DNA of 64,000 nt from Bradyrhizobium sp. NP1 (GCF_030378205.1 NZ_CP127385.1:5930001-5994000), one strand, 5' to 3'. Counted from the first letter of the stretch, positions 8,753-17,387 are shown. Notes: generated by a model not told the origin, from the letters alone. Numbers and translations: made by a program.

Positions 8753-8971
8753 TCACCCCTTGATCCGCGCCAGAACCTGGCCGACACCGACGACATCGCC
8801 CGCGGAGACGCAAAGCTCGGCGAGGACGCCGTCACTCCTGCTGTCGACCGGGATTTCCATCTTCATCGATTCGATCACCAGAATTGTCTCGCCGGACGCG
8901 ACGCGAGCGCCCTGCTCCGCCAGAATTTCGAAGACGATGCCGGCGATCTCCGCCTTGATCTCTATCGACAC
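8753..8971 (-). CDS. Free-standing biotin carrier protein (biotinyl/lipoyl domain)
   Basis: A 72-residue biotin carrier with the canonical biotinylation site ESMKMEIPV, the Lys between the two Met residues being the acceptor. The length is that of a bare biotinyl domain without the usual linker. It is the first gene of the leftward operon and divergent from the carboxyltransferase gene at 9106, while the biotin carboxylase lies at 12208. The three form a complete acyl-CoA carboxylase whose subunits are encoded on both sides of a shared promoter region. Very short carriers of this type are also known from sodium-pumping decarboxylases, but the partners here point to a carboxylase. Confidence 0.88.
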   Translation of the reverse strand: MSIEIKAEIAGIVFEILAEQGARVASGETILVIESMKMEIPVDSRSDGVLAELCVSAGDVVGVGQVLARIKG

Positions 8972-9010
8972 AATGCCTCCCGGGTCTCGCGCCTGTCTCC
9001 ATGAGTAGCT

Positions 9011-9072
9011 GACAATTTCGATCTTTGTCTAGATCGTATCCCTCAAATTGTGTCCCTTGATGTAGATACAAT
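9011..9072. promoter_or_regulatory. Candidate MocR operator, divergent biotin carrier/carboxyltransferase promoter
   Basis: ATTGTGTC (9047-9054) and GATACAAT (9065-9072) form an inverted repeat with a 10-bp spacer. GACAAT (9011-9016) and CGTATC (9035-9040) lie nearby. It lies between the divergent starts at 8971 and 9106 and matches the octamers at 902-918 and 4315-4343. One regulator probably controls both arms of the locus. Confidence 0.5.
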
Positions 9073-9105
9073 GCCGTGATATTGCACCCACAATGAGAGG
9101 ATCGC

Positions 9106-10641
9106 ATGGATAAAGCGACCGAGGAGGAGCTTGCGGAGAGGCGACGCCTTGCCCGGCTCATGGGCGGCCCGGAGGCTCTCGATCGTCTGCACGCGGCAGG
9201 AAAGCGGAGCGCGCGGGAGCGTCTCGATCTGCTCCTCGACGAGGGCAGCTTCGAGGAGATCGGCGTCCACGGTCGCAGCCAGCATCCCGGCCTGCGCGAT
9301 CGGACGCCGGCGGACGGTCTCGTGGCCGGTTCAGGGCGGATCGACGGCCGTATCGTCTATGTGGTGTCCGAGGATGCCACAGTGCTTGCCGGCACCCGCG
9401 GGCGGGTGGCGGAAGCAAAGATCGCGCGGATTCGCGAACTCGCCCTTGCGCATCGCAAGCCCTTCATCGCGCTGCAGGAGGCTGGCGCCGGACGTTTCCA
9501 GGAGAGCAACGGCGCGGTCGCCGCGGGTATGGGCGTCCGCTTCCGCGAGCACTTTCTGCTCTCGGGTGTGGTGCCGCAGGTGGCGGGCCTCATGGGCGCA
9601 TGTTTCGGAGGACCGTCCTTCACGGCAGCGCAATCCGATTTCGTCACCATCACGCGAACCGGCTTCATGGGGATGTCGGGCCCGGCCGTGGTGCGGGTCG
9701 GTATTGGCCTCGACGTCAGCGCCGAGGAGATCGGCGGCGCCGACAAGGTGGCGACCGAGCGCGGCCTCGCCGATCATCTCGGCGAGACGGATGCCGACAG
9801 CATCGCCGCGATCCGCGAGGTTCTGTCCTATTTTCCGTCGAGCAGCGACGAGCTGCCGCCGATCCGCCCGTCACGCCCCGCGCCCGGCGACACCGAACAG
9901 GGACAGCGCGAGATCACAGCCCTCGTGTCTGACAATCATCGGCGCGCCTACGACATGCGCAAGCTCCTGCGCCTCATCGTCGATGACGGGAAGCTCACGC
10001 CGTACAAGGAGAGCTATGGCCCAAACCTGATCACCGCCTGGGCCCGGATCGCGGGGCGCGCGGTCGGCATCGTGGCGAACCAGCCGATGCAGCTCGCGGG
10101 CGCACTCGACGAGAAGGCGGCCGTCAAGGCGCGTCGATTCATCGACATCTGCGACGCCTTCCACATCCCGATCGTTTCGTTGATCGACTGTCCCGGCTTC
10201 CTGGTTGGCCCGGACATCGAGGATCGGCGCATGGTCGTGCTGGCCTCGCAACTGCTGAATTCGATCGTCAGCGCGACCGTCCCAAAAGTCACCGTCATCC
10301 TGCGTAAGGCGATCGGGCTCGCCTATATCGCGCTCGGCGGCAAATCGACCAAGCCGGACCGCATCGTGGCTTGGCCGACGGCGCGGTTCGACGTGATGGG
10401 CACCGCGGCCGGCGTCGAACTCGTCCACGGCAAGGAGATCGCCAAGGCATCCGATCCGGCCGCGAAGCGAGCGGAGATCCTCAAGAAAGTCGAGGCGCAA
10501 TCCTCCGCCTATCTCGCGGCTGAGATGGCGCTGATCGATGACGTCATCCATCCGACCGAAACGCGCCGCGTCATCATTCATGCCCTGGACTGCACGGCGG
10601 ATCGTGTCGCGCCCGGCTTCAAGCGACGGATCATGCCGTGA
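9106..10641 (+). CDS. Acyl-CoA carboxylase carboxyltransferase (beta) subunit
   Basis: A 511-residue member of the AccD/PccB/MccB carboxyltransferase family, carrying both the N- and C-terminal crotonase-like halves. Family features are GARERLDLLLDEGSF-like sequence near the start (SARERLDLLLDEGSF), the FMGMSGPAVV region, and IVSLIDCPGFLVG, which lies in the acyl-CoA/biotin pocket region. It transfers CO2 from carboxybiotin to an acyl-CoA. Its carrier (8753-8971) and biotin carboxylase (12208-13605) are in the same locus. The acyl substrate cannot be assigned from sequence; propionyl-, methylcrotonyl- and geranyl-CoA carboxylases all share this fold. The rightward operon starts here. Confidence 0.9.
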   Translation: MDKATEEELAERRRLARLMGGPEALDRLHAAGKRSARERLDLLLDEGSFEEIGVHGRSQHPGLRDRTPADGLVAGSGRIDGRIVYVVSEDATVLAGTRGRVAEAKIARIRELALAHRKPFIALQEAGAGRFQESNGAVAAGMGVRFREHFLLSGVVPQVAGLMGACFGGPSFTAAQSDFVTITRTGFMGMSGPAVVRVGIGLDVSAEEIGGADKVATERGLADHLGETDADSIAAIREVLSYFPSSSDELPPIRPSRPAPGDTEQGQREITALVSDNHRRAYDMRKLLRLIVDDGKLTPYKESYGPNLITAWARIAGRAVGIVANQPMQLAGALDEKAAVKARRFIDICDAFHIPIVSLIDCPGFLVGPDIEDRRMVVLASQLLNSIVSATVPKVTVILRKAIGLAYIALGGKSTKPDRIVAWPTARFDVMGTAAGVELVHGKEIAKASDPAAKRAEILKKVEAQSSAYLAAEMALIDDVIHPTETRRVIIHALDCTADRVAPGFKRRIMP

Positions 10642-12215
10642 CGGAGATGGCGAAGGACATGCAGGAAGTCGATGTCGTCGTGGTCGGCCTCGGTGCCGCG
10701 GGAGCCGCCGCGGCCATCGCGGCGCACGATGCCGGAGCGCAGGTCGCCGTCTTCGAGAAGATGCCCGATCCCGGCGGTCTCTCGATCGTGTCGGCAGGCG
10801 GAATCCGTATCGCCTTCGAGGCCGGCGCCGCCTTCGACTATCTCAAGGCGACCTGCGGCGGACGGACTCCGCATGACGTTCTGCGGGTCCTTGCCGACGG
10901 CATGGCGGAGGTCTCCGACTGGGTGCGCGCTCTCGCCGAGGTGAGCGGAGCCACCGTGAAGGTCACGCCGGCAAGAGGGAATTATCCGCTGCCGGGTTCC
11001 GAGGCTCTCGGTTACTGCGAGGTGGCCGAGGTCCCGGCGCTCGAAGGTGCCGCTTCATTCCACGCGGTACGGGGGATTCGGCCGGGATGCCGGCTGTTCA
11101 AGGTGCTGGAAGACAATCTCCGGACGCGCGGCATCGCCGTCCATCTGGGACATCCGGTCCGGCGACTGATCCGCGAGGGAGCCGGGGTCTGCGGCGTCGT
11201 GGTCGAAGCGGGCGGACAGCAGCTGCGTGTTCGCGCGCGACGCGGCGTCATTCTCGCCTGCGGTGGCTTCGAGGCGAATTCCGAGATGAAGCGGAATTTC
11301 TTCCAGGCCGATCCGGTGATATCAGCTTCGTTCCTCGGGAATACGGGCGACGGCATCGCCATGGCCCAGGAGGTCGGGGCCGCGCTCTGGCACATGTGGC
11401 ACTATCACGGACCCTACGGCTTCCGCCATCCGGACCCTTCCTATCCCTACGGTCTGTATCTCAAGGCGATTCCGATGTGGCACCCGGGACATCCGGAGAG
11501 CACCTCGGATCTCGGGGTCGTCGACCAGCAGGGACGACCGGCCGGAGGCAGGCAACTGCCGCGGCTCGCCTGGATTCTCCTCGACAAGACCGGGCGCCGC
11601 TTCATGGACGAATATCCGCCCTACCCCGGCGATTTCGGCGTTCGTCCGCTCGATCTCTACGATTCGAAGAACCAGGACTTCCCCCGCATCCCCGCCCACA
11701 TCGTCTTCGACGAGAAGGGTCGCCGGATGTACCCGCTCGGGCGCTGCGCGATCAACGGGCGCGACGGCTGGTACGAATGGAGCGCCGACAATTCGCGGGA
11801 GGTCGAACTCGGCTTCTTCCGGCGGTTCGACAGCTGGGACGCGTTGGCGGACGGGATCGGGGTCGATCCCGATATCCTGAGGAAGGAGATCGCGACCTGG
11901 AACCGGGCCTGCGCGTCCGGCGATGATGAAGCCTTCGGCCGGCGTCCCGACACGATGGTCCCACTCGATACGCCGCCCTTCTATGTCGGACAGGTCTGGC
12001 CACTCGTCATCAACACGCAGGGCGGCCCGGTCCACAACGCGCGGCAGGAGGTTCTCAACCCGTTCGGCGAGGCGATCCCCGGCCTCTACGCCGCCGGCGA
12101 ATTGGGATCGGTGTTCGGGCATCTCTATCTCAGCGGCGGCAACCTCGCCGAGTGCATGATCGGCGGACGCATTGCCGGTCGCGAGGCCGCAAGCCGGGAG
12201 CCGATCCGTGGCTGA
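10638..12215 (+). CDS. FAD-dependent oxidoreductase (FAD_binding_2 / fumarate reductase flavoprotein family)
   Basis: A 525-residue flavoprotein. The N-terminal dinucleotide-binding motif VVVGLGAAGAAAA is followed by the acidic end of the second strand (VAVFEKM), and the C-terminus shows the family signature YAAGELGS with GGNLAECMIGGRIAG. Relatives include 3-ketosteroid dehydrogenases, tricarballylate dehydrogenase and fumarate reductase flavoproteins, which form or reduce a C=C bond next to an electron-withdrawing group. The GTG start at 10638 overlaps the TGA of the carboxyltransferase gene by 4 bp, indicating translational coupling. Its placement between carboxyltransferase and biotin carboxylase genes suggests it acts on the substrate or product of carboxylation. 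Confidence 0.85.
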   Translation: MTEMAKDMQEVDVVVVGLGAAGAAAAIAAHDAGAQVAVFEKMPDPGGLSIVSAGGIRIAFEAGAAFDYLKATCGGRTPHDVLRVLADGMAEVSDWVRALAEVSGATVKVTPARGNYPLPGSEALGYCEVAEVPALEGAASFHAVRGIRPGCRLFKVLEDNLRTRGIAVHLGHPVRRLIREGAGVCGVVVEAGGQQLRVRARRGVILACGGFEANSEMKRNFFQADPVISASFLGNTGDGIAMAQEVGAALWHMWHYHGPYGFRHPDPSYPYGLYLKAIPMWHPGHPESTSDLGVVDQQGRPAGGRQLPRLAWILLDKTGRRFMDEYPPYPGDFGVRPLDLYDSKNQDFPRIPAHIVFDEKGRRMYPLGRCAINGRDGWYEWSADNSREVELGFFRRFDSWDALADGIGVDPDILRKEIATWNRACASGDDEAFGRRPDTMVPLDTPPFYVGQVWPLVINTQGGPVHNARQEVLNPFGEAIPGLYAAGELGSVFGHLYLSGGNLAECMIGGRIAGREAASREPIRG

Positions 12216-13605
12216 GATCCTCGTCGATGATCCCGGCGCGGTGCGCCGATCGGTGCTGAACCGGCCTTTCCAGAAGGTGCTGGTCGCCAACCGCGGAGCC
12301 GCTGCATCGCGGATCATCCGCGCGCTCGGCGAGCTCGACATTGCATCGGTAGCCATCTTCTCGGAAGCCGATGCGAAGGCGCCCTATCTGCACGCGGCGA
12401 CCGAGGCTTTCTGCATCGGCGCCCCGCCGGCGCGCGAAAGTTATTTGCGGGCCGACAAGATCATCGCCGTCGCCCGCGAGAGCGGAGCCGATGCCATCCA
12501 TCCCGGCTACGGCTTCCTGTCGGAGAACGCTGCCTTCGCCCATGCGGTCGCAGACGCCGGGATGACGTTCATCGGCCCGTCACCGCGATGGATCGAGGCG
12601 ATGGGCCACAAGACCGAGGCCCGCGATCTGATGCGGCGCCACGGCATGCCTGTCGCCGCCGGCTCGGAGCTGCTGGATGAAGGGGGCGACATCGCCGCCG
12701 CCGCTCGAAAGATCGGCTATCCTGTCCTCGTGAAGCCGGCCGCCGGCGGCGGCGGCATCGGCATGATCATCGCCCAGGACGAAGCCAGCCTGTCCCGCGG
12801 CGTCGAGCGCGCACGCTCCCTCGCAACCCGCAGCTTCAGCAACGGCCAGGTCTATCTCGAACGCTATCTCGCGCGGCCGCGTCACATCGAGTTCCAGCTC
12901 CTCGCCGACAGATACGGGGCCGCGCGTCATCTCTTCGAGCGAGATTGCTCGCTCCAGCGCCGATACCAAAAAGTCGTCGAGGAGGCGCCCGCTCCAGCGC
13001 TTCCCCGCGATGCGCTCGGCGCCATCGCCGATGTCGCGACGGGCATCCTGGCCGGGCTCGGCTACGACAATATCGGCACGATCGAGATGCTGCGGGCCGA
13101 TGACGGCGGCTTCTCCTTTCTTGAGATGAATACCCGCCTTCAGGTCGAGCACGCCGTCAGCGAGATGGTCACCGGCATCGACATCGTAAAGGCGCAGATC
13201 CGCCTCGCCGCCGGCGCAGCGATCGCCGACGTGCTGCCCGAGGAGGTCGACGTCGACGGCCATGCCGTCGAGGCACGCATCTACGCGGAAGATCCGCAAA
13301 GCTTCATGCCCTCGCCTGGACGGCTCGAGCGCTTCCGGCCCTGTTCGCCGAAACCGGGATTGAGAATCGAGACCGGCTATGCCCAGGGCTGCGAGGTTAC
13401 GCCCTTCTACGATCCGATGCTGGCCAAGGTCATCGCGCATGGCGCCACCCGCGACGAGGCGCTCGACACTCTCGCGACGGCCCTCGTCGATTTCGAGGTC
13501 CAGGGCGTGAAGACCAATATCCCGTTCATCCTGCGCGCGCTTCGCCATGGGCCTTTCCGGGCGGGCGCGATTCATACCGGTCTTGCGGCCGAAATCGCCA
13601 ATTAA
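12208..13605 (+). CDS. Biotin carboxylase subunit of acyl-CoA carboxylase
   Basis: An ATP-grasp biotin carboxylase of about 465 residues, the usual AccC length. Visible motifs are VLVANRGAAASRIIRA, HPGYGFLSENA, the glycine-rich ATP loop KPAAGGGGIGM and EMNTRLQVEHAVSE in the catalytic site. It carboxylates the biotin carrier at the expense of ATP. The preferred start is the GTG at 12208, with GGGAG upstream and an 8-bp overlap with the preceding stop; a TTG at 12172 in the same frame is less likely. It lacks a fused biotinyl domain, consistent with the separate 72-residue carrier. Confidence 0.92.
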   Translation: MAEILVDDPGAVRRSVLNRPFQKVLVANRGAAASRIIRALGELDIASVAIFSEADAKAPYLHAATEAFCIGAPPARESYLRADKIIAVARESGADAIHPGYGFLSENAAFAHAVADAGMTFIGPSPRWIEAMGHKTEARDLMRRHGMPVAAGSELLDEGGDIAAAARKIGYPVLVKPAAGGGGIGMIIAQDEASLSRGVERARSLATRSFSNGQVYLERYLARPRHIEFQLLADRYGAARHLFERDCSLQRRYQKVVEEAPAPALPRDALGAIADVATGILAGLGYDNIGTIEMLRADDGGFSFLEMNTRLQVEHAVSEMVTGIDIVKAQIRLAAGAAIADVLPEEVDVDGHAVEARIYAEDPQSFMPSPGRLERFRPCSPKPGLRIETGYAQGCEVTPFYDPMLAKVIAHGATRDEALDTLATALVDFEVQGVKTNIPFILRALRHGPFRAGAIHTGLAAEIAN

Positions 13606-13615
13606 GGAGGCACCG

Positions 13616-14785
13616 ATGACGAGAGAAAGCCAATTGGAGGATCGCGAGCCCGTCATCGTGGAGGCCGTCAGAACGGCGGTTGGACGGCGCGGCGGAGCTC
13701 TGCGGGACTGGCATGCGGCCGCTCTTCTTGCCGAGACCTTGAAGGCGATCGTCGCCCGCAGCGGAGTTCCGGCCACGCGGATCGACGATGTCGTGGCAGG
13801 TTGCGCGACACAGGTCGGCGAGCAGGCCGGAAATGTCGGACGCACGGCCCTTCTCATGGCCGGATTCCCGGTCACCGTGCCGGGCATGACCGTACAGCGG
13901 GCCTGCGGCTCCTCTCAACAGGCCGTGCATGTCGCCGACAACATGATCAGGAGCGGCATCGCTGAAATCGTGATCGCCTGCGGCGTCGAGCTGATGTCGA
14001 AGACGCAGGGCGGGAACGAAGACACCAAATATGGTCGTCGCCATCCCGAGGAGCTGGTGCGCCGCTTCTCGATGCCCTCGATGGGCGAGGCCGCCGAGCG
14101 GATCTCGGACCGCTGGCAGCTCGATCGTGGCTACCTGGATGATCTGGCGCTGCGCAGCCACGCGCTCGCGACCGAGGCGACGCAGGAGGGTCGTTTCGAT
14201 CGGCAGATCGTCCCCGTCGTTGCGGTCGACGGATCCCCCCTCACCCGGGACGAGGGCATCCGGGCCGACGCCTCGCGCGAAAAGCTCGCCTCTCTGAAGA
14301 CGGCCTTTCGTGAGAACGGCCGCGTCACGGCCGGAAACGCGAGCCAGGTCTCGGACGGAGCGTCGGCGATCCTCGTCATGAGCGCGCGAGCGGCGCGCGA
14401 ATTCGGCCTGCGGCCCCGCGCCAGGCTCAAGGCGCAGGTGGTCGTCGGCGTCGATCCCGAACTGATGTTGACCGGCCCGATCCCGGCGACGCAGGCGATC
14501 CTGAAGCGTTCGGGCATGGCGCTGTCCGAGATCGATCTCTTCGAGATCAACGAAGCCTTCGCGCCGATCCTCGGCTCCTGGCTCAAGGAGATCGAGCCCG
14601 ATCTCGACCGCGTCAATGTGAATGGCGGCTCGATCGCGATCGGTCACCCGCTCGGGTCGACGGGCGCGAGGCTGATGACGATCATGATCGACGAACTGGA
14701 GCGCCGCGGCGGCCGCTACGGGCTGCAATCGATGTGCTGCGGCGGAGGTCTCGGCACCGCGACCATAGTCGAGGCGTTGTCGTGA
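13616..14785 (+). CDS. Thiolase (acetyl-CoA acyltransferase)
   Basis: A 389-residue thiolase. The acyl-accepting Cys is in VQRACGSS, and the C-terminal signatures NEAFAP, GGSIAIGHPLGSTGAR and CCGGGLG supply the remaining His and Cys catalytic residues, so the enzyme looks functional. It would cleave a 3-oxoacyl-CoA with CoA. The start at 13616 follows AAGGAGGCACCG. It overlaps the next gene by 4 bp (GTGA). With the dehydrogenase, the MaoC pair and the SDR it completes a beta-oxidation cycle for the pathway. Confidence 0.92.
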   Translation: MTRESQLEDREPVIVEAVRTAVGRRGGALRDWHAAALLAETLKAIVARSGVPATRIDDVVAGCATQVGEQAGNVGRTALLMAGFPVTVPGMTVQRACGSSQQAVHVADNMIRSGIAEIVIACGVELMSKTQGGNEDTKYGRRHPEELVRRFSMPSMGEAAERISDRWQLDRGYLDDLALRSHALATEATQEGRFDRQIVPVVAVDGSPLTRDEGIRADASREKLASLKTAFRENGRVTAGNASQVSDGASAILVMSARAAREFGLRPRARLKAQVVVGVDPELMLTGPIPATQAILKRSGMALSEIDLFEINEAFAPILGSWLKEIEPDLDRVNVNGGSIAIGHPLGSTGARLMTIMIDELERRGGRYGLQSMCCGGGLGTATIVEALS

Positions 14786-15240
14786 GCGAAGTCGACAGGA
14801 GCCTGGTCGGGACACAGACCGCTCCCTTCACCGTCGAGGTCGAACGCGGCGCGATCCGCCGCTTCGCGGAAGCGATCGGGGACGGCAATCCGATCTTCAA
14901 CGAACCGGCGGCGGCGAAGCAGCAAGGCTATGCCGATCTCGTCGCGCCGCCGACCTTCGCGACCTCCTTCCGCCTGCCAAAGGACCCGCCTTGGATCGCC
15001 AATCTCGATCGGCGCCGGATCGTGGCCGGCGAGACGTCCTTTGCGAGCGTTCGTCCGATCACGGCCGGCATGGTGCTGACCTGCCAGATGAAGCTGCGCG
15101 CGGTCGAAGACAAGGACGGCCGCAAGGGACGGATGCAGCTCCTGCATCAGGATCTCGAGGGCAGAGATGCGAACGGAGATCTCGTCTTCGTCTCCAGCCG
15201 CACGACCGTCTATCGGTCGGCAGAGCAGAGCCTCGCATGA
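14782..15240 (+). CDS. MaoC-like/FAS1-type dehydratase domain protein (small hydratase subunit, probably non-catalytic)
   Basis: A 152-residue hot-dog-fold protein of the MaoC N-terminal (FAS1-like dehydratase) type. The segment corresponding to the hydratase motif D-x-N-P-x-H reads GDGNPIFNE, so the catalytic His is replaced. Such proteins usually pair with a catalytic MaoC partner, which is the next gene. The GTG start at 14782 overlaps the thiolase stop by 4 bp, and its own stop overlaps the next start by 4 bp (ATGA). Together they probably form a heteromeric enoyl-CoA hydratase. Confidence 0.85.
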   Translation: MSEVDRSLVGTQTAPFTVEVERGAIRRFAEAIGDGNPIFNEPAAAKQQGYADLVAPPTFATSFRLPKDPPWIANLDRRRIVAGETSFASVRPITAGMVLTCQMKLRAVEDKDGRKGRMQLLHQDLEGRDANGDLVFVSSRTTVYRSAEQSLA

Positions 15241-15707
15241 TATCCGTGCCCGACCTCTCCACCATCGAACTCGGCTCCCGCTTCGAGGCGGCCTGCGGGC
15301 CCGTCACGACCGCCCAGCTCGTCCGCTATGCCGGCGCTTCGGGTGACTTCAATCCGATCCACTACGATCATCACTATGCGGTCGGTGCCAAGCTCGGCGG
15401 GGTCATCGCGCATGGCATGTTGACGATGGCCTTCATGTGCCGCGCGCTCACCGATCGCGCCGGCCCGCGCGGCAGTGTCAGCCGCGTCACGGCGCGGTTC
15501 CTGGCCCCGGTCCGGCCGGGCGATACGGTCACGACGATCGTGGCCGTCAATTCGCGCCGGGAAGACACAGCCCAGCCCGGCATCGATTGCGACCTCGCAG
15601 CCTTCGTGGGCGACCGGCAGGTCGCCGAAGGTAAGGCGACGATTATTTGGCCGGACCAAGAACCGGCTCGTCAGGATTTCGGGGGGATTGGAGAACGGCA
15701 TGCGTGA
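15237..15707 (+). CDS. MaoC-like enoyl-CoA hydratase (catalytic subunit)
   Basis: A 156-residue MaoC-domain protein. It carries the intact hydratase-2 motif GDFNPIHYD, with the Asp and His that activate water, and the AHGMLTMAF helix. It would hydrate the 2-enoyl-CoA made by the acyl-CoA dehydrogenase. It is translationally coupled to the upstream non-catalytic partner and overlaps the following FMN reductase gene by 8 bp. Two-gene hydratases of this arrangement are known from steroid side-chain degradation, but the substrate here is unknown. Confidence 0.88.
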   Translation: MISVPDLSTIELGSRFEAACGPVTTAQLVRYAGASGDFNPIHYDHHYAVGAKLGGVIAHGMLTMAFMCRALTDRAGPRGSVSRVTARFLAPVRPGDTVTTIVAVNSRREDTAQPGIDCDLAAFVGDRQVAEGKATIIWPDQEPARQDFGGIGERHA

Positions 15708-16302
15708 GAGCAAACGACCGCTCATCCTTGGGGTCGGCGGGACACCGCGCGGCGGATCGACCACGGAACGCGCCTTGGCGGTATGTCTCGCGGCCGCCGC
15801 CGCCGACGGTGCCGAAACCGTGATGATCAGCGGCCCCGACCTCATGCTTCCCATGTACAATCCGGGTCAGATGCCGAACACGCCCGAAGCGGAGCGGCTG
15901 GTCGACCTCTATCGCCGTTGCGACGGCATCGTGATCGCGTCCCCGGCCTACCATGGCTCGCTGTCCGGCCTCGTGAAGAACGCACTCGATTACGCGGAGG
16001 AATTACGGTCGTCCGAGCGCGTCTATTTCGACGGCCTCGCGGTCGGGCTGATCGCCTGCGCCGCTGGATGGCAGGCGACCGGACAGACGCTCGCCGCACT
16101 GCGATCTATCGCGCATGCGCTGCGGGGCTGGCCGACCCCCATGGGGGCGGCACTCAACACCTCGACGAAACTGTTCGACGATGCCGGTCAGTGCATCGAT
16201 TTGTCTTCTCGTTTCCAACTCGAAACGGTAGGACAGCAAGTCGTGCGCTTCTCGCGGATGAGCGAGGCGGTGATCCGTCTCGAACAGGAAATCATTCGAT
16301 AG
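15700..16302 (+). CDS. NAD(P)H-dependent FMN reductase (flavodoxin-like)
   Basis: A 200-residue flavodoxin-fold reductase. The phosphate-binding loop for FMN is seen in GVGGTPRGGSTTERAL, and SPAYHGSLSGLVKNALDY is the signature of NADPH-dependent FMN reductases and quinone reductases. It may supply reduced flavin to an oxygenase, or act on a quinone. The ATG at 15700 is 9 bp after GGAG and overlaps the MaoC gene. The ABM-domain protein gene downstream could be its partner, but no classical two-component flavin monooxygenase is present in the locus. Confidence 0.82.
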   Translation: MRESKRPLILGVGGTPRGGSTTERALAVCLAAAAADGAETVMISGPDLMLPMYNPGQMPNTPEAERLVDLYRRCDGIVIASPAYHGSLSGLVKNALDYAEELRSSERVYFDGLAVGLIACAAGWQATGQTLAALRSIAHALRGWPTPMGAALNTSTKLFDDAGQCIDLSSRFQLETVGQQVVRFSRMSEAVIRLEQEIIR

Positions 16303-16423
16303 AGCGTGCGGCGGGAAGGCGGAAAGCCGATTTCCCGGACGCAGCGCGCAACACCGATGGGTCAGGCCGGACGATGTTTTGTGGATCATCGACTTGCCCG
16401 ACGCGGACTTAAAGGAGAGGGCA

Positions 16424-16774
16424 ATGTTCCTTCGTCTGTACTGGAGCCGCCTCCAACCGGGCGCCTGGGAGGCCGTGCACGATCTCTACCGTCGCGACTT
16501 CAGCAAGATGAACGTGCCGGGCCGTCTCGCCCGTTGGGTCACCCGCGACACGAACGATCCCGACTGCGTCATCACGGTGACGCTGTGGGAGAACCAGGCC
16601 GCTATCCAGGCCTGGGAATCCTCCGAGCAATACGCTCGTTCGATCGTCGCGATCCGCCCGCATCTCGTCGGATCGCAGACTGTATCGCTCTGCGAAGTGG
16701 AACTGGAATATCCGTCCGGCTTGCTCCAGGCCCTGCACGAAGCCGCCGAACGATTTCCCCTTTCGCCGGCGTGA
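16424..16774 (+). CDS. Antibiotic biosynthesis monooxygenase (ABM)-like dimeric alpha+beta barrel protein
   Basis: A 116-residue protein with the length and layout of an ABM/dimeric alpha+beta barrel domain. An initial strand (MFLRLYWSRLQPG) is followed by an amphipathic helix, an ITVTLWENQAAIQAWESS segment characteristic of the family, and a closing strand. Members include cofactor-free oxygenases and small binding proteins. The start at 16424 follows AAAGGAGAGG; the frame is open to 16379 without a ribosome site. It is the last gene of the rightward operon, 121 bp after the FMN reductase. Confidence 0.7.
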   Translation: MFLRLYWSRLQPGAWEAVHDLYRRDFSKMNVPGRLARWVTRDTNDPDCVITVTLWENQAAIQAWESSEQYARSIVAIRPHLVGSQTVSLCEVELEYPSGLLQALHEAAERFPLSPA

Positions 16775-16922
16775 CGGCCGTCCGTTCCCATTGTTCTGGG
16801 ATTGGCAATCAGCTGCCGGACGATGCGGCGAACGTCATCCTTCACGTCGCATGTATCGACAGCCGCTTGCTCAAGTTGTGGGAATGAGACTCCGCAATTC
16901 TCTGTAAGCGCTTGGAAAGGCT

Positions 16923-16970
16923 TGGTCGGCGCACCAGGGCCCGAACCTGGGAGCCCCTGATTAAGAAACA
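16923..16970 (-). other. tRNA 3'-half remnant (tRNA-Lys-CTT-like), candidate integration scar
   Basis: On the minus strand an anticodon-loop-like TTCTTAATC is followed by a perfect T-arm (CCAGG-TTCGGGC-CCTGG) and an acceptor end with encoded CCA (CGCCGACCA). No matching 5' half or complementary acceptor strand is found upstream, so this is not an intact tRNA. Only a weak D-arm-like GGCTCAGTTGG lies about 80 bp away. Such 3' halves are typical attachment-site duplicates of elements that integrate into tRNA genes. It sits at the boundary between the intact catabolic locus and the decayed stretch. Confidence 0.5.
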
Positions 16971-17115
16971 TCCTGTTGGCCTTGATATTTCGAGAGAATT
17001 TTTCCAACTGAGCCAAAATTCGCGCATCAGAGATCAATGGCTTAAAGCGGAAACTCCAACTGCGAGAACGCGTCAAAGTTCATGGATCGATCCATCGCCC
17101 CTGTCGCCTCCCCGA

Positions 17116-17365
17116 TCAGGTCGCACTACCAAGATCATGGATGGTTGGCCTAGGACCGCTTGCGGTCAAATCCAAAGTCGCCGCTGTGACGGGCAAGTTG
17201 AAACGCCGCGGCCCAGCACTTCCCGGATTGAGATAGAGCACCCCGCGAATAGTCTCGATCCGGGGCCGATGCGAGTGGCCGCAAACGACGACGTCAACCC
17301 CGCGCGAGACTGGTTCGGGCCGGAGTGTTCTGAGGTCGTGCAGAACGTAGATGCAGCGTCCACCT
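17116..17365 (-). pseudogene. C-terminal remnant of a YfcE/MJ0936-type metallophosphoesterase
   Basis: The minus strand, read from about 17365 to the TGA at 17116-17118, encodes a start-less segment of about 82 codons with VVVCGHSHRPRIET, GVLYLNPGSAGPRRF and LPVTAATLDL. GHSH and LNPGS are the metal-binding signatures of small YfcE-like phosphodiesterases. A TAG precedes the segment in frame, and no start codon or N-terminal half with the first metal-binding motif is present. The gene is therefore a truncated remnant. The truncation point lies a few bases from the AATCTGCATAG element at 17372. Confidence 0.75.
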
Positions 17366-17371
17366 AACTAG

Positions 17372-17387
17372 CCGAATCTGCATAGCG
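17372..17387 (+). promoter_or_regulatory. AATYTGCATAG element, copy 1
   Basis: CCGAATCTGCATAGCG, oriented toward the sulfatase-like remnant that starts 57 bp downstream. Similar oriented copies lie at 19297, 20993, 31066 (reverse) and 33506. It could be an activator site or a conserved fragment of a mobile repeat. Confidence 0.4.

Noticed and set aside
7364..9004. 546-codon rightward frame across the acyl-CoA dehydrogenase and biotin carrier genes
   Set aside because: It spans two well-supported leftward genes and their junction; its translation is rich in Arg/Asp runs typical of antisense GC-rich DNA.
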